Positions 28,600-39,496 of a stretch of DNA of 64,000 nucleotides are shown here, piece after piece (within the stretch, counting starts at the first letter, position 1; every line of letters starts with the position of its first letter). The position numbers and the translations under genes were made by a program. The stretch lies in NCBI GenBank assembly GCA_038380795.1, contig CM076280.1, positions 8,667,501 through 8,731,500 on the forward strand, read 5' to 3'. Under the pieces are notes generated by a model. It made no database searches and was not told the DNA's origin. It was given only the letters and a program-made list of their open reading frames with translations. This DNA is from Pyrocephalus nanus (taxonomy: Eukaryota; Chordata; Aves; Passeriformes; Tyrannidae).

Positions 28600-29180
28600 T
28601 AACAATCCCGCTGCAGGACCTTATTGATGCCAAGCTGCCAAATTACCACATTTGCTGTGCTATTTATTTACAAGATCCCTGAGCGCCGGTGGTGACGGGG
28701 ATGCAGCCAGGGGGTGCTGGGGGTGCCGGGATGGTTCCCGGTGCTACCCCCGTGTGTGTGTGTGTGTGTGTGTAAGGTACGTGTTCCCTCTTCCCGGCTG
28801 GCGAGCATGTGGTTGGAATTAGCGGCTGGGCTGCAGGGGGAGCGGGCAGCTGGGTTTCTCCGGAGCGTTTCAGTGCTTAATCTCTGAAGAATGCAGAATG
28901 TCTGTCTGGACGCCCCGGCCAAGATCAACTCCGCGGCACGGGGAGGCCAATATAAACGTTCATGTTTTGTGTCACCGAGATTTCATTAGATGTTTTTTAT
29001 GTAATTGCATAAGTCGAACTACCGTGATGAAAATGCCACAGCGAACAAAACGGGGATGAATTGTGAAACCTCTCCTTCGAGGAGACTCTGGCCTCCTCCG
29101 GACCAAGGGGATCCAGCTCCAGCCTCTTCCAAGGCACTTGGTGACCTTTTGGGATAAATAAGAGGCTGTTTGCCCACGTC
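28600..29180. promoter_or_regulatory. Candidate conserved non-coding block
   Basis: Away from the GT array, the block is AT-richer than its flanks yet keeps CpGs (GTCGAACTACCGTG near 29012, CGAACAAAACGGGG near 29042). It includes ATGTAATTGCATAAG, a palindrome-like homeodomain/octamer word. This is inferred from composition only. Confidence 0.25.
28752..28773. repeat. (GT)11 microsatellite
   Basis: A perfect GT dinucleotide array. Confidence 0.95.
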
Positions 29181-32100
29181 TCCCCCTCTCCACCCCTCAC
29201 CCTGACGTCAGGGCGAGCTCAGGCCTCGGCCAGCTAGCAGGTCTCCCTGTGGCCAGTGCTGGGAGGCAGAGGGGCTGGCTGCTCCTGTGCTCCGAAATGC
29301 TCCCATCCCTCCTCCAAAACCCGGGGGAGGTGGTGGGGTGGGGAGAGAGGAAGAAAAATCTCCAGTTTCTTGGCTGCCCGACATCCAAGTGCTCTGCAGA
29401 ATCTGAATGATATCACTGCCCTCTTGATTTCTTGCTTTAACCCTCCGGTAGAGGCAGGGCTCGACAAGCATCTGCAGTGATGCTGTGCCCCATCCCTGTC
29501 CTCTGACCCTCTCTGCTAATGATAACAACTTTGTTAATCTGCCCCTTCAAGGCCTGGCATGTTTTCCTGATGATACAGATAAATGCTAATTTAATTAGGC
29601 CTTAATCAGTGCTTGCTCGGTTCAAATGCTGACACACTCCCAGTGCCAGGCACCCCAAAGGGCTGTGACGGGATGGTGCTGCTTGTCCCTGGGGGTGTGA
29701 GGGCTCAGTGGGGTGGCATCCCAGCACCCACCACTTTCCCCAGCTGTGCACCCATCCTGGTTCTCCTCGGTGGTCTGGCAGCACGGACACCCACACAGGG
29801 TGAGAGGCTGGACCAGTGGGACCAGCAGCCCAGCACAGACCCCCTGGGTTTTGCTCCCCTGGGAGGTTTTCCTGTGGATTCACAGAGGGGATGGGGAAGC
29901 AGCCCAACAAGACGGGAGCCCCGGGTGCTGCTTCTGCGAGACGGGCTGGAACGGTCGCCCTCGCCGCAGACACATCTGCAGGGCGGGAGGGCCTGGAATT
30001 TGGGATATTGTTTTTCTGGCGGGGAGTGGTGGGTGCCAAAAGCCTGATAAATTAATCACCTCTGACATGGGTCAGTCCAGCTTCTGGCGTGTGCAGGCCG
30101 GGCCCCCTGAGACGGTGCTGCTGCAGCCCGGAGGTTCATCAAGCAGAGAGGCTGCCCCGAAGAGGAGCAGATTTTGGGAGGGGGCAGCTGGTGAGCTTGA
30201 CCACTGTGCTCCCCTGAGATGGATGGCAACAGGAAAGTTGGCAGCACAGCTTCTGCCAGCTGCCTGTGCCTGGCGATGCTGTGACCTGACGGTGCTCATC
30301 GCTTGTTTTGGAGCAGGACCTGGCTGGGCGGCTGCACACTGATGGCTCCTGGGAGCTGGGAGTGTATTTTGGATTTGTGCAGCTCCTGGCACAGCAAGGT
30401 CCTTGGTCAGGGGCTGCTGGAGTGGTAGTGGGCATGCAGAGCCCAGGGAGGCTGTGTGGGATGGGGATGTGCAGCATGTGGAAGGGGTGCAGGTTGCAGG
30501 CAGATTGTTGTAGCCCCTCACCCAGTCCCTCAGGGCAGGTGTTTGCTGGCTGGGGCCTGTAGCTGGATGTCACCCTGTGTGCTGCTGAGCCCAGAGCTGA
30601 GCCAGCGGAGTGATGCTGGAGCAGCTCAGCTCAGCCCAGCCCATGGTGTGAGGTGGGAACAACAGTTCCCCCTTCCCATGATGAGCAGCATTGTGGACCC
30701 TTCATGATGGGCTTTGCTTTATGGAGATTTGATTGATCCAGTCTCTTTGCTGGCTGCTCAAGGCACCTCTCCAGGCTCCTTTGCCCTTCAGGAGGGGATG
30801 GGAATCCCACAGGTCTGTGCTGGTATGGGGGTGTCCATTTCTGCTGGGTGGCAATTCCTGACCCTGAACACTCCCCACTGCTCACAGAGTTCTCCAGACA
30901 TGAGACCATGAAGGGTTTCATTCACCCACTGCTGGGGTTTATGTACTGCTGCAAAACAAAGGGCATTTTTCTGTTTTAGTGACTCCACTCACCATTTGCC
31001 TCCTCCACATTTCATTTGCTCTCCTCTTTCATGTGCTGCTTCCCATCCTGGTAACTGCCAGCAGCAGCATTTGCTTTACCTTTCTTGGTCTTTCTAGGGA
31101 CTATTTCTGCTCAGAGAAGGGCAAAGAGGGAAGCAGAGCAGAGAGTAAAGCTCAGGCAATCAAGGGGCTTTGAGAGCATCAAGGGCTGTGTTTGTGCCCT
31201 GCATTCCCCAAGGTGTTCACAGGGCAGGACTGGGCTGCTCTGGGTTGCTGGAGGTGTTAAGACACACAACGTGTGCTGTGACCTGCACATGGGATCTGAG
31301 CAGATCTTATCAGGACGATGCAGAAGCCTCTTTCTATCCCTCCTGTCTTCTCCACTCGCTCTCCTTCTCTCCCCCTTTTATTTTTTTTGTCCAGACATAA
31401 TTAATGTAAACCAAATGCTTTGTGCACAGCTGCTGGCATCCTGAAACTGTTTTGTGTGTGGTCTCTCCTTTAGCCTGGACAGGGATGGAGCAAAACTCTG
31501 AGCACTATCCCAGACCTGCTTGGGTAGGGAGCAGCATCTATTGCACAAGAGGCACCTTGAGTTTCTGCGTTCCCCTCGCGGGATGAGGTTATGAGATGGC
31601 TGGTTCAACTGGTTTAAACAAAAATGGAGCTGCCCTGAAACTTCATCTCCCAAACCCAGTGTCCTCTGACAGCAGCCCCTGGACTCCCCTTCTGCACCAT
31701 CTGCAGCCCCACACTGTGCTGCCCTTGCAGCTGCCCCTTCCCAGTCCCTCTTAGATGGTGCTTTCCCCCCTCCATTGCTCCGATCGCTCCCTTAAAACCT
31801 GGGTGTGGCATCTGGGATCACCAGCAAAAAAGAGCAACCTCCATGTCCCACATCCTGCCTGCTGGGAGCACCCTGGGTGTCCCAGGAAAGCTGCATGGTA
31901 CCAAGGGACTCCTGGTTTCCAAAAATCCTAATTTTTTGCCAAACACCCTGCTGGGGTGGCAGACCCCATCCTGGCGTGGGGCAGTGAGGGCGGCTCAGCA
32001 CCGAGGGTGTGTGGCTGCCCCAGCTGCCCTGGCCCTCCCTGAGTCAGTGGCTGAGCATTTTGCAAATGCTGAATCTAAATGGGAAGCATCTGATGTCCCT

Positions 32101-33779
32101 GAGTGGACATGCTTTGGATTCCAGGGTGATTAGGATGCTGCAGATGCCTGGGTGAGAAGGTGGGCTGGGTGGTGGTTCTGGGAGTGGCCGTTCTCATGTT
32201 TCTGCTCCAAAACTCTCCCCCGGGGGGTTGTGGCTGGGAGATGGAATGACACCTCTTGGATTCATCCTTCCCATGGAGTCTGAGCAGTGGGGGCACACCT
32301 TGTGGTGACTCCTTCTGGAGCAGCGCTGGGCAAAGAGCTAAGAGGAAAACCCAGTGGAACAGTCAGAGTTTGGGGATAATATTTGTGATTGAATTACTCA
32401 AACGAAAGCACTGGTTTGGAGAGCACATGCACGTGTCCATACAATATTTTAGTTCAAAAAAATGAATATCTGACTTTCTGTGGAAGACTAGTTCATATGG
32501 AAAACTTCCAACTAGCCCATGGTGGGGTGTCTGGAGTGTCTTGGGTGTCCAGGAGGGGCGATTTCTGCTCTCAGTGCTCTGTTCAGTGATGCTCACAGAA
32601 GAGGGTTTGGCTTGCAGAGAAATAACCCCCCTGACCCCCCATCCTCACACCCAGCCATGCTCCAGGATGCTCCAAGGCCACGGGGCTGGTGAGTGCCAGA
32701 ATACAAACTGTCTGCTCCAAGTGCCCCACAGAACCCGGGTGATGACAATTTTAAATGAGTGAGAGGTTGAAAAATAATGAGTGAGATTTTTTTAAAGGGT
32801 CACCTTGGCCAGGGAGTCAAAAATTCTTCCCTGAGCGAGTGAGATGCTTTAGGAACTGCCTTAACATTAATCCAAAACATGAGCCCAGCTCCAAATGAGT
32901 GGGACTTGGCAAGAGGGCTGGACACATTATCTTTAAATATAGGCAGGCATCCCGGAGGGTTTCTGGTGGTTTTCCTGGTCACTTTTTACTCCTCTGTCTC
33001 CCCCTCTGCTCCCCCTTCCTTGCATAATTCTCTGCATTTTAATGCCTCTTCCCACATTTTGGGTATGAAGTCTCCCCAGACCAGGCAGGGTTGCAAAACC
33101 TCAAGAGCTTTTGTGTCGGGATGTTTTGCTTGCTGGGGCACTTTTCTTCAGGAGAGCATTGCCCAGCTGTCCAATGACCTCTGACCCAAGGAGGCTGCAG
33201 CTCCCAAGGGATGGAAAAGGCTTTTCAAAGGTACAAACACCTCTGGCTTGTGAATTGGGGCTCTCATGGATCCCAAGCTGTGTAAAATTGCGGTGAGACC
33301 TCGTTTACTTCTGACTCTTGGCGCAGTGGCCCGAGCGGGTCCTCACCAGCCAGAGCAGCACCAAAACCTCCTGTACCAGGGGTGATGGTGCCCAGCATGT
33401 CAGGAGGTTTGTAATTTTGTTCCCTGAGCTGCTCAGCTCCCTTTATCCTCTTCCCACCTTAAACACGAGTCCAGGGGCTCATAGAAAACGGATGGGGCTC
33501 GGTTTAGGCTGGGAAGGAGCAGCAACGCCCCTTACCACCAAAGCAGGGAGGCTCGGGACCCTCTCAGACTTTGATGGTTGGAGATGTCTGGCCATGCAAA
33601 GACACATCTGTCTTTAATCCTCCCCTGTGTAACAGAGACTGGGACCAGGCAGAGCCAGGGCAGCCCCTCGCCGTGTGCTGCAGGTATTTGTGCGGATGCG
33701 TTTGAAGGGCCTTGGCAGTGCGGCGGTGCTAGACCAGTCAGAGCCACATGTTCTTGCAAATGCAGCTTCCTATTGACTT

Positions 33780-34330
33780 GTTAAACATTTGCTATTTATC
33801 AGATTTTGCTTTTAAACTGTCTGTAACAGTCTGGGAGAAGTTGTGTCAAAATCCCTTCCAGATGTGAAGGTGCTACCTGATACTTTGGTTATAACCTGGA
33901 CCCTCTCCCCTGCTCCATTCAGATTAGCTCAACTACTGTGAAAATGGAAATGCAAATAAAGACATAAAAAGAATAGAGACGCGTGTAAAACTTCCCCCAA
34001 ACCTTCCCTTTTACAGGCAAAACGAGCCTGCCTTTATAAGGAGATTTGGAGTTTTATCAGTGGACATTTGCCTTTTTGGAAAACCAGAGGAAAGCAAGCG
34101 AGAGCAGCCACCATCCCTGTCTGCCCACACGGGTGTTTTTAAAGCATAATTGACTTTTTTTTTTTTTTTCCTCCCCCATTTAAATAATGTTTCTTTGGGT
34201 CTGGGGCTTCCCAGACACATCAGCTCATTTTATGAGCATCAGATGATGTGTGCAGCTGGAAACCCGAGCGGTTTCCTTGCATTTGGAGCACATGGATCAG
34301 ATAACGATGGTTCATTAAAGGCTCATTGAA
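33780..34330. promoter_or_regulatory. Candidate conserved non-coding block with an octamer motif
   Basis: An AT-rich stretch with ATGCAAAT (33950-33957), the POU-domain octamer, plus several A/T words (GATCAGATAACGATGG near 34293). It stands out from the GC-rich surroundings. No reading frame is supported. Confidence 0.25.
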
Positions 34331-36599
34331 AGGCGGTCGAGAGGCTGGGAGCTTTCCTTGGGAGCACCCGCTCCGCAGACACGCTGCCCTGTCCCCTCTC
34401 CAGGAGGAACTCTGGGGCCAGAAGATATTCCCAGATTAAAACCAACTCCGTGGTATCTGTCAGATCACATGCGGCCTGAGCCAGCTCCCATTGTAGCGAG
34501 GGAGGGTTTTTCCACTGACTTTAAGAGGCGCTGGAGCGGAGCCATCCTCTGTGTAATGCGGATCCGGGAGTGTGCGTGATGCACTGCATGATGACAGAAT
34601 TTCTGGGAGATTGGCCTAAACCGAAAACCTTGGACCGCCGCTCCCTGGGACCAGCTCCGCTGGAGGAGTGGGGAGGCTGGAGACACCGAGCCTGGACCCA
34701 GAGCAGGGTTTTGCAGCTGTGAAAGCATCCCAGCAAGAGCCGAGCGATCCCGGCTGCTCCGCATCTGCCCTTCCCCGCGCCGGGGACTCGGCGCTGGCGT
34801 TTGGTCGCTTGGGTTGAGGCCACGGCTGCGTCCGTGTCCGGTGCTGCCGGGGGGAGTGGACACCTGCGAGGGTGTGAGGGGCTCCCTGCCTGAACCCTCT
34901 GGGAGCCAAGTGGTTCAGCTTGTCTGTGGTGCTGCAGCCGAGCTCCTCTGTGACCCAAAAACACCCCAGTGCTGCCGAGCAGCGCCAGGAATGGGCTGCC
35001 CTGCCCACGCCAGCTGGGCTGGAGAGCCTGGTTGGAAATCTGGCTGAGAGGAAAGAGAAACCTGCCGGACCACTGAATGGCATTTTGAGCAAAACCCTGA
35101 TGCATCAATGTGTTTTCCTCTCGTTAGTGCTGGGTTAGGCTGCTCTGCACCCACACAGGAGGTACCACTTTACAGACTCCTGTGGTTGTGTCTGCCCTAA
35201 CTCCACCCTGTGCTGCTTCAGAGAAGCACCAGCCATGGAAAATCCCACCCCTCACTTCCCTTGTGCCTCCTGACTCTTAAGAAGAGCAGGAGATCTTTGT
35301 ACACCTGAACAGCATGTTTATTGGGGCTGGAATAGCTGGAAAGAAGCTGAGAGATACCAGTAATCCCAAATATGTGCTTCAGTTGCTCCATCTCCCCTTT
35401 TCTCCAGGCTGATGGACAAGACTGGTTTCTCATAGTGCATCTCCTTGGGTTGTCCATCACTGCTCCTGAGGAGCTCCACGTGCCTCAGGAGGGAGCAACA
35501 GCACTTTCGGATGGGATAGCACCACCATGGCGTGAGGGCATCCAAGTGGTTAAAAGGAAAACCTTGGCTCCATGGTCTGAGTTAATCTGGCCAGGCTCAC
35601 AACTTGAACATGCATGGAGGAACAGCAGTGTGAGGGTGAGAGGGAAAATCAGCATGTGGAAAAAAAACCCCTGAAGCCGTCTTTCAAAATCACATGGTGA
35701 TAAGGCATTTTCTGGAGTGCCCCATGCAGCTGGCAGCAGAAACCGGGCTTTAATGTTTGGGTCTGGCTAGTTTTTCACTTTCTGCAGCCAAAGGGATCTG
35801 GATCAAGTTTGCCTGGAAGATTAGCTGGCACTGAGCCCGACTAGACATCTCTGGAAGCCTCCCCTCCAGCAGGAGTAGGTCCTAATTCCCCTCTCAGCCA
35901 GCCCTGCCTTGGGCAAGCGTGGGGGAACATGTGTGTCCTGGAGGGGACAATTCCACCAGCCCTCTCCCCTCTGGCACGCTGGGTCCCTGCTCCTCCTGCA
36001 GTGGGAGTGCTGGGAGAGTGCAGAGGTGAGTGAGACCCCAGAGGATCACTGCCAGCCTGCTCCCTGCACGGTGGGGGTGATGCCCCACAGCCCGAGGGGC
36101 GGGATGGCAGCACGGAGCCTCGGCACCAGCACCCAGCTGTTGTGGCTTTGCATCAACCCTCGCCTAGGGACGCGTGTCCTTCATGTGGTCTGTCCTGCTG
36201 CTGGAACTGGGTTGGGAAATGGGGTACATGGGAGCCCCCTCAAGCAGGGCAGGCCTCCCCCAGTGCCAGCTCCGGGGCAGATGTGCCCCAACCGCTGCAC
36301 ACCGGATTTGGCACCGGCTGCGCTGTCCGGCCACATCTGAGCTGCCAGCTCCGGGGCAGGGCCGGCAGGGGATGGAGGCATGAGAAGAGATGCCATGCAA
36401 TGCCATCCTCAGGGGGTCAGTGGGCACCCCATGCTGACCCAGACACAAAGCAAATGGCATTTTGTGCCTGGGGAGGCCTGGCAGAGCAGGGGAGGCTGGT
36501 GAGCTCTGCCGCTGCTCTGGGAGCAGATGCCGATGCCTCCGGAGCGGAAAGCCGGGTCCCTCCCCTCTCATTCCTCTTTTTCCTTTTTTCTGTCTTCTT

Positions 36600-36960
36600 T
36601 TTCTTCCCCCCTCCCCTCTCTGGGCTGATCTTAAAGAAGCCCAGGCGGTTTGGGCTTCGTGAAACCCAAATGCCTTTTGCAGCATCAAGCCTGGATCCCA
36701 TAAGTAATATCCCAGCGCTGGAGAATAAGACAGTATATGAAGTAGACGGGGAGCTATAAAGACGCTTTAAAAGGGGCAATAAAAGTTTTGGGTTTCATAT
36801 CGTCTTACCAAAGAAGAGAATAACAGAGAAGCAGGAAATTTCAGTAGCAGACATGACAAAGGTCACAGCACTCAGACTGCACCTTAGACGAAAACACCTA
36901 CTCTTATGAAAACAGCCAGAATTTTTGGCAGGGGCTCAAGAGCTCTTACAGGCAAAGCTC
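36600..36960. promoter_or_regulatory. AT-rich block with a TATAAA word, candidate enhancer or non-coding transcript
   Basis: It contains GCTATAAAGACG (near 36756) and GCAATAAAAG (near 36777) in a compact AT-rich island about 7.5 kb past the MYMK stop codon. I cannot tell an enhancer from an unannotated RNA. Confidence 0.25.
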
Positions 36961-38052
36961 TCGGCAGCGCTAAAAGGTTACAAGAGACTGTTTTGTCTAC
37001 GTTGCTGTAGATGTTTATAATATTTCCCTGCATGGGTGCTGCAGGGGATATCCTGCCTGGGATAGCGAATTCAGCCCCTACACCTTCCTCCGGGTGCCGG
37101 GCGCTGCCACCAGCACGGGGCTGATGCTGTGACAGGGACCCTGTGGATGTGCCCAGGTGTGTTTCTGTCCCAAGGCTGGGTGCTGGTCCTGCACTGGAGT
37201 GAAAAGGGATGGATAATTGTTGCAGTTGGAGCAGCACATCAGCAGGGAGAGGGGACAAAGCAAGCCTTACGTGGGATTTTGCTGTATGCAACATGCTCCT
37301 GGGGATTTTTTGGTGTGACACCTGAGTACAGGTGGGAGCAGGAGCTTTCATTTACTCAGCTGGTCCTCAGGTAATGTGCCCTCCTTGTTTATGTGGGGTT
37401 TGGCCACCTTTGGCCCCTCCTGCTCAGCCCTAGTCAGGTGTTGTGATCACCCAGTGCCCTCCTCACAGCGCTGGCTGCCCACACTGCCCACATCCCCCAG
37501 GGCTTGCTGCAGGGCTGTGCATGTCACTGCGGTCCAGGAGGGGACAAACAGTCCCAAAATGAGCCGTGGGGGTCAGGATGCCTCTGATGGAGGCTGCTGG
37601 CACTGCTGGTCAGGCTCCTGGGCAGTGTCAGCATTGAGTATTTGTGAGGTGATGAACACCCAGAGATGTGCTTGGGTGGCTCAGCCAGAGCCACGGGGGC
37701 CGTGGGATGCCCACATGAGTGACCCCTTGAATCACCCTCAGAGGCAGCTCTTGCAGTCTGAATTAGGAGTCAGGGCACTTGGGACTGTTTTTTGGGCACA
37801 CCCTGAGCAGTCCTCACATGTCAAAGTACTCCAGTGGCGTGCAAGCAGTGGGGAAAGCCTTGCATGCAAACCCTTAGAGCATCTTGTAAACATGCTGGGG
37901 GCTGGATGCCGGAGAGGAATGGTGTGCTGTGTTGTTTTAGGTGCTGGAGAACCCTTTGAAAGCCTTTGCTAGCACTGCCTCTGTGTGCAGCTGCATCAGC
38001 TGTGCCACCACTTGCCAGTGACTCTTGGATAATGGGGGGTTCATAATTCATT

Positions 38053-38058
38053 TTTATT
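38053..38058 (-). terminator. Possible MYMK poly(A) signal
   Basis: TTTATT on the plus strand reads AATAAA on the minus strand, about 1.1 kb past the MYMK stop. No closer canonical hexamer was seen, so the 3'UTR may be about 1.1 kb. A variant hexamer nearer the stop cannot be excluded. Confidence 0.35.
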
Positions 38059-38444
38059 TTTTTTGGAAGCCCATTCAGTTTTGGTTGTTGCCCCGTCGCA
38101 GGAAGTTGCTCTGATGAATGACTGGGGTGGATTTCTCTTCCAGAGGAACCCAGGCTTAATGTGGGCTTTCTGTGGACATCACTGTATATCAATACTGCTC
38201 TAATTGTCCATGACATATAGCCTTGGCGTTTTTCCCAGACAGTCTAAATAAATCATACACTTCTGCTATAGTAAATAGTCTGTTAGAGGAGATGTTATAG
38301 GCTTACAGCTCTCCCCATCCCTCCAGGAGCTTCTTTTCTCTGCCTCTAATTTTCCATGTACTTTCCATACCAATGAGGCACCTGCTGCCTGTGCCTGCAG
38401 GTCTGTAAGGACAAAGTGCCCAATGTTGCAGGTCCCTCCAGGCT

Positions 38445-38457
38445 GGGGGGGGGGGGG
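38445..38457. repeat. G13 homopolymer
   Basis: An uninterrupted run of 13 G in the presumed MYMK 3'UTR (C13 on the mRNA strand). Confidence 0.9.
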
Positions 38458-38898
38458 CCGTGGTGGCTGTGCCCAGAGCCCTGCTTTGGAACTGGCATCT
38501 CCCCTCGGCTGAGCTGAGCGGAGCTGGAAAGTTTCCTGCCCCGCTTAAGAAATGCTGGCATTGCACACTTGCAAAGTCTGTGTTAGTATATATTATTTAC
38601 ACCAAGAGAATGCATAAATAGAATAGTCAATATCTCACAAAAATACAGGTTCTGTTAACTGGGTGTTGCAAACCAAGCTCTGTGTGCTCAGGCTGGGAAA
38701 ACCTGCACAGAGGGGACAACTGGGGTCCTCCCAGGTCAGTGCAAGGGACAGCCCAGGAGGTGACACAGCCCAGGAGTGCAGGGGTCTCCTGGCACAGGGG
38801 ACAGGTCACAGCCCAGATAAGTGCTCCTCCAGGGAGAAGTATGGATTTGTACCCAACTGGAAGTGCAGCCTCTGCTAGGGCTGATAGTGGAAAGGTGA

Positions 38899-38993
38899 AT
38901 CACAGAATGGTTTGGGTTGGAAGGGACCTTAAAGTCCACCTCACTTCAACCCTCCTGCCATGGGCAGGGACACCTTCCACTAGGCCAGGTTTC
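38899..38993 (-). mobile_element. CR1 LINE 3' end, in the presumed MYMK 3'UTR
   Basis: ATCACAGAATGGTTTGGGTT and then GGAAGGGACCTTAAAG, with CCATGGGCAGGGACACC, is the reverse complement of the avian CR1 3' end. It is oriented like MYMK and lies about 150 bases past the stop codon. Confidence 0.9.
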
Positions 38994-39145
38994 TCAGGGA
39001 AGAAAATCCCAGGGTGGGCACAGAGCTGGTGGGAAGAGATGCCAGTGTGCCAGAGGAAAACGCAGCAGGCAGGCATTTTCCTTTTGGCTGAGCAGCTCCA
39101 TTGCCCCAGGAGCAGGAACACGAGTGCCTGGCTTGCCCGGGGGGC

Positions 39146-39292
39146 TCAGACGCAGCAGCAGAGCGTGGAGCAGTCGAGCCTGGCGGGGGTCCCGGCGCTC
39201 CCAGCCTTCTTGTTCTCCTTGGGCAGCAGCAGCACGAAGGCCATGGCCAAGGCACAGTGGTAGAAGCTGTGCACGTAGGTGTAATCCCACTC
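39146..39292 (-). CDS. MYMK: MYMK coding exon 5 and stop
   Basis: The acceptor is CTTGCAG. The exon encodes EWDYTYVHSFYHCALAMAFV, LLLPKENKKAGSAGTPA and the cysteine tail, then TGA at 39148-39146. Confidence 0.97.
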   Translation of the reverse strand, partial: EWDYTYVHSFYHCALAMAFVLLLPKENKKAGSAGTPARLDCSTLCCCV

Positions 39293-39461
39293 CTGCAAGC
39301 GGGAAAAGCGTTAGCAAGGTGTGGGAGCAGCGGCGCTGGGAGGGGGGAGCTCGTGTGGGTGCACGACACGAAAGTTCTACAAGTAGCCGGAAGGAAAGGA
39401 ATAAAGAAAATATTCCTGAACCTTCTGCCTCCCTTTGCTGTCAGAGAAGAAAGGATTTCCA

Positions 39462-39496
<35 letters not shown>

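Larger units (their letters stand above)
19184..38040. other. SLC2A6-MYMK intergenic region without a supportable gene
   Basis: About 19 kb was read on both strands. Open frames of up to about 230 codons occur, but none shows a recognisable domain, splice logic or conserved family motif. GC-rich avian DNA gives such frames by chance. The stretch holds simple repeats and several AT-richer blocks, listed separately, that could be conserved regulatory elements. I see no CR1 copy and no tRNA or rRNA gene in it. Confidence 0.6.
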
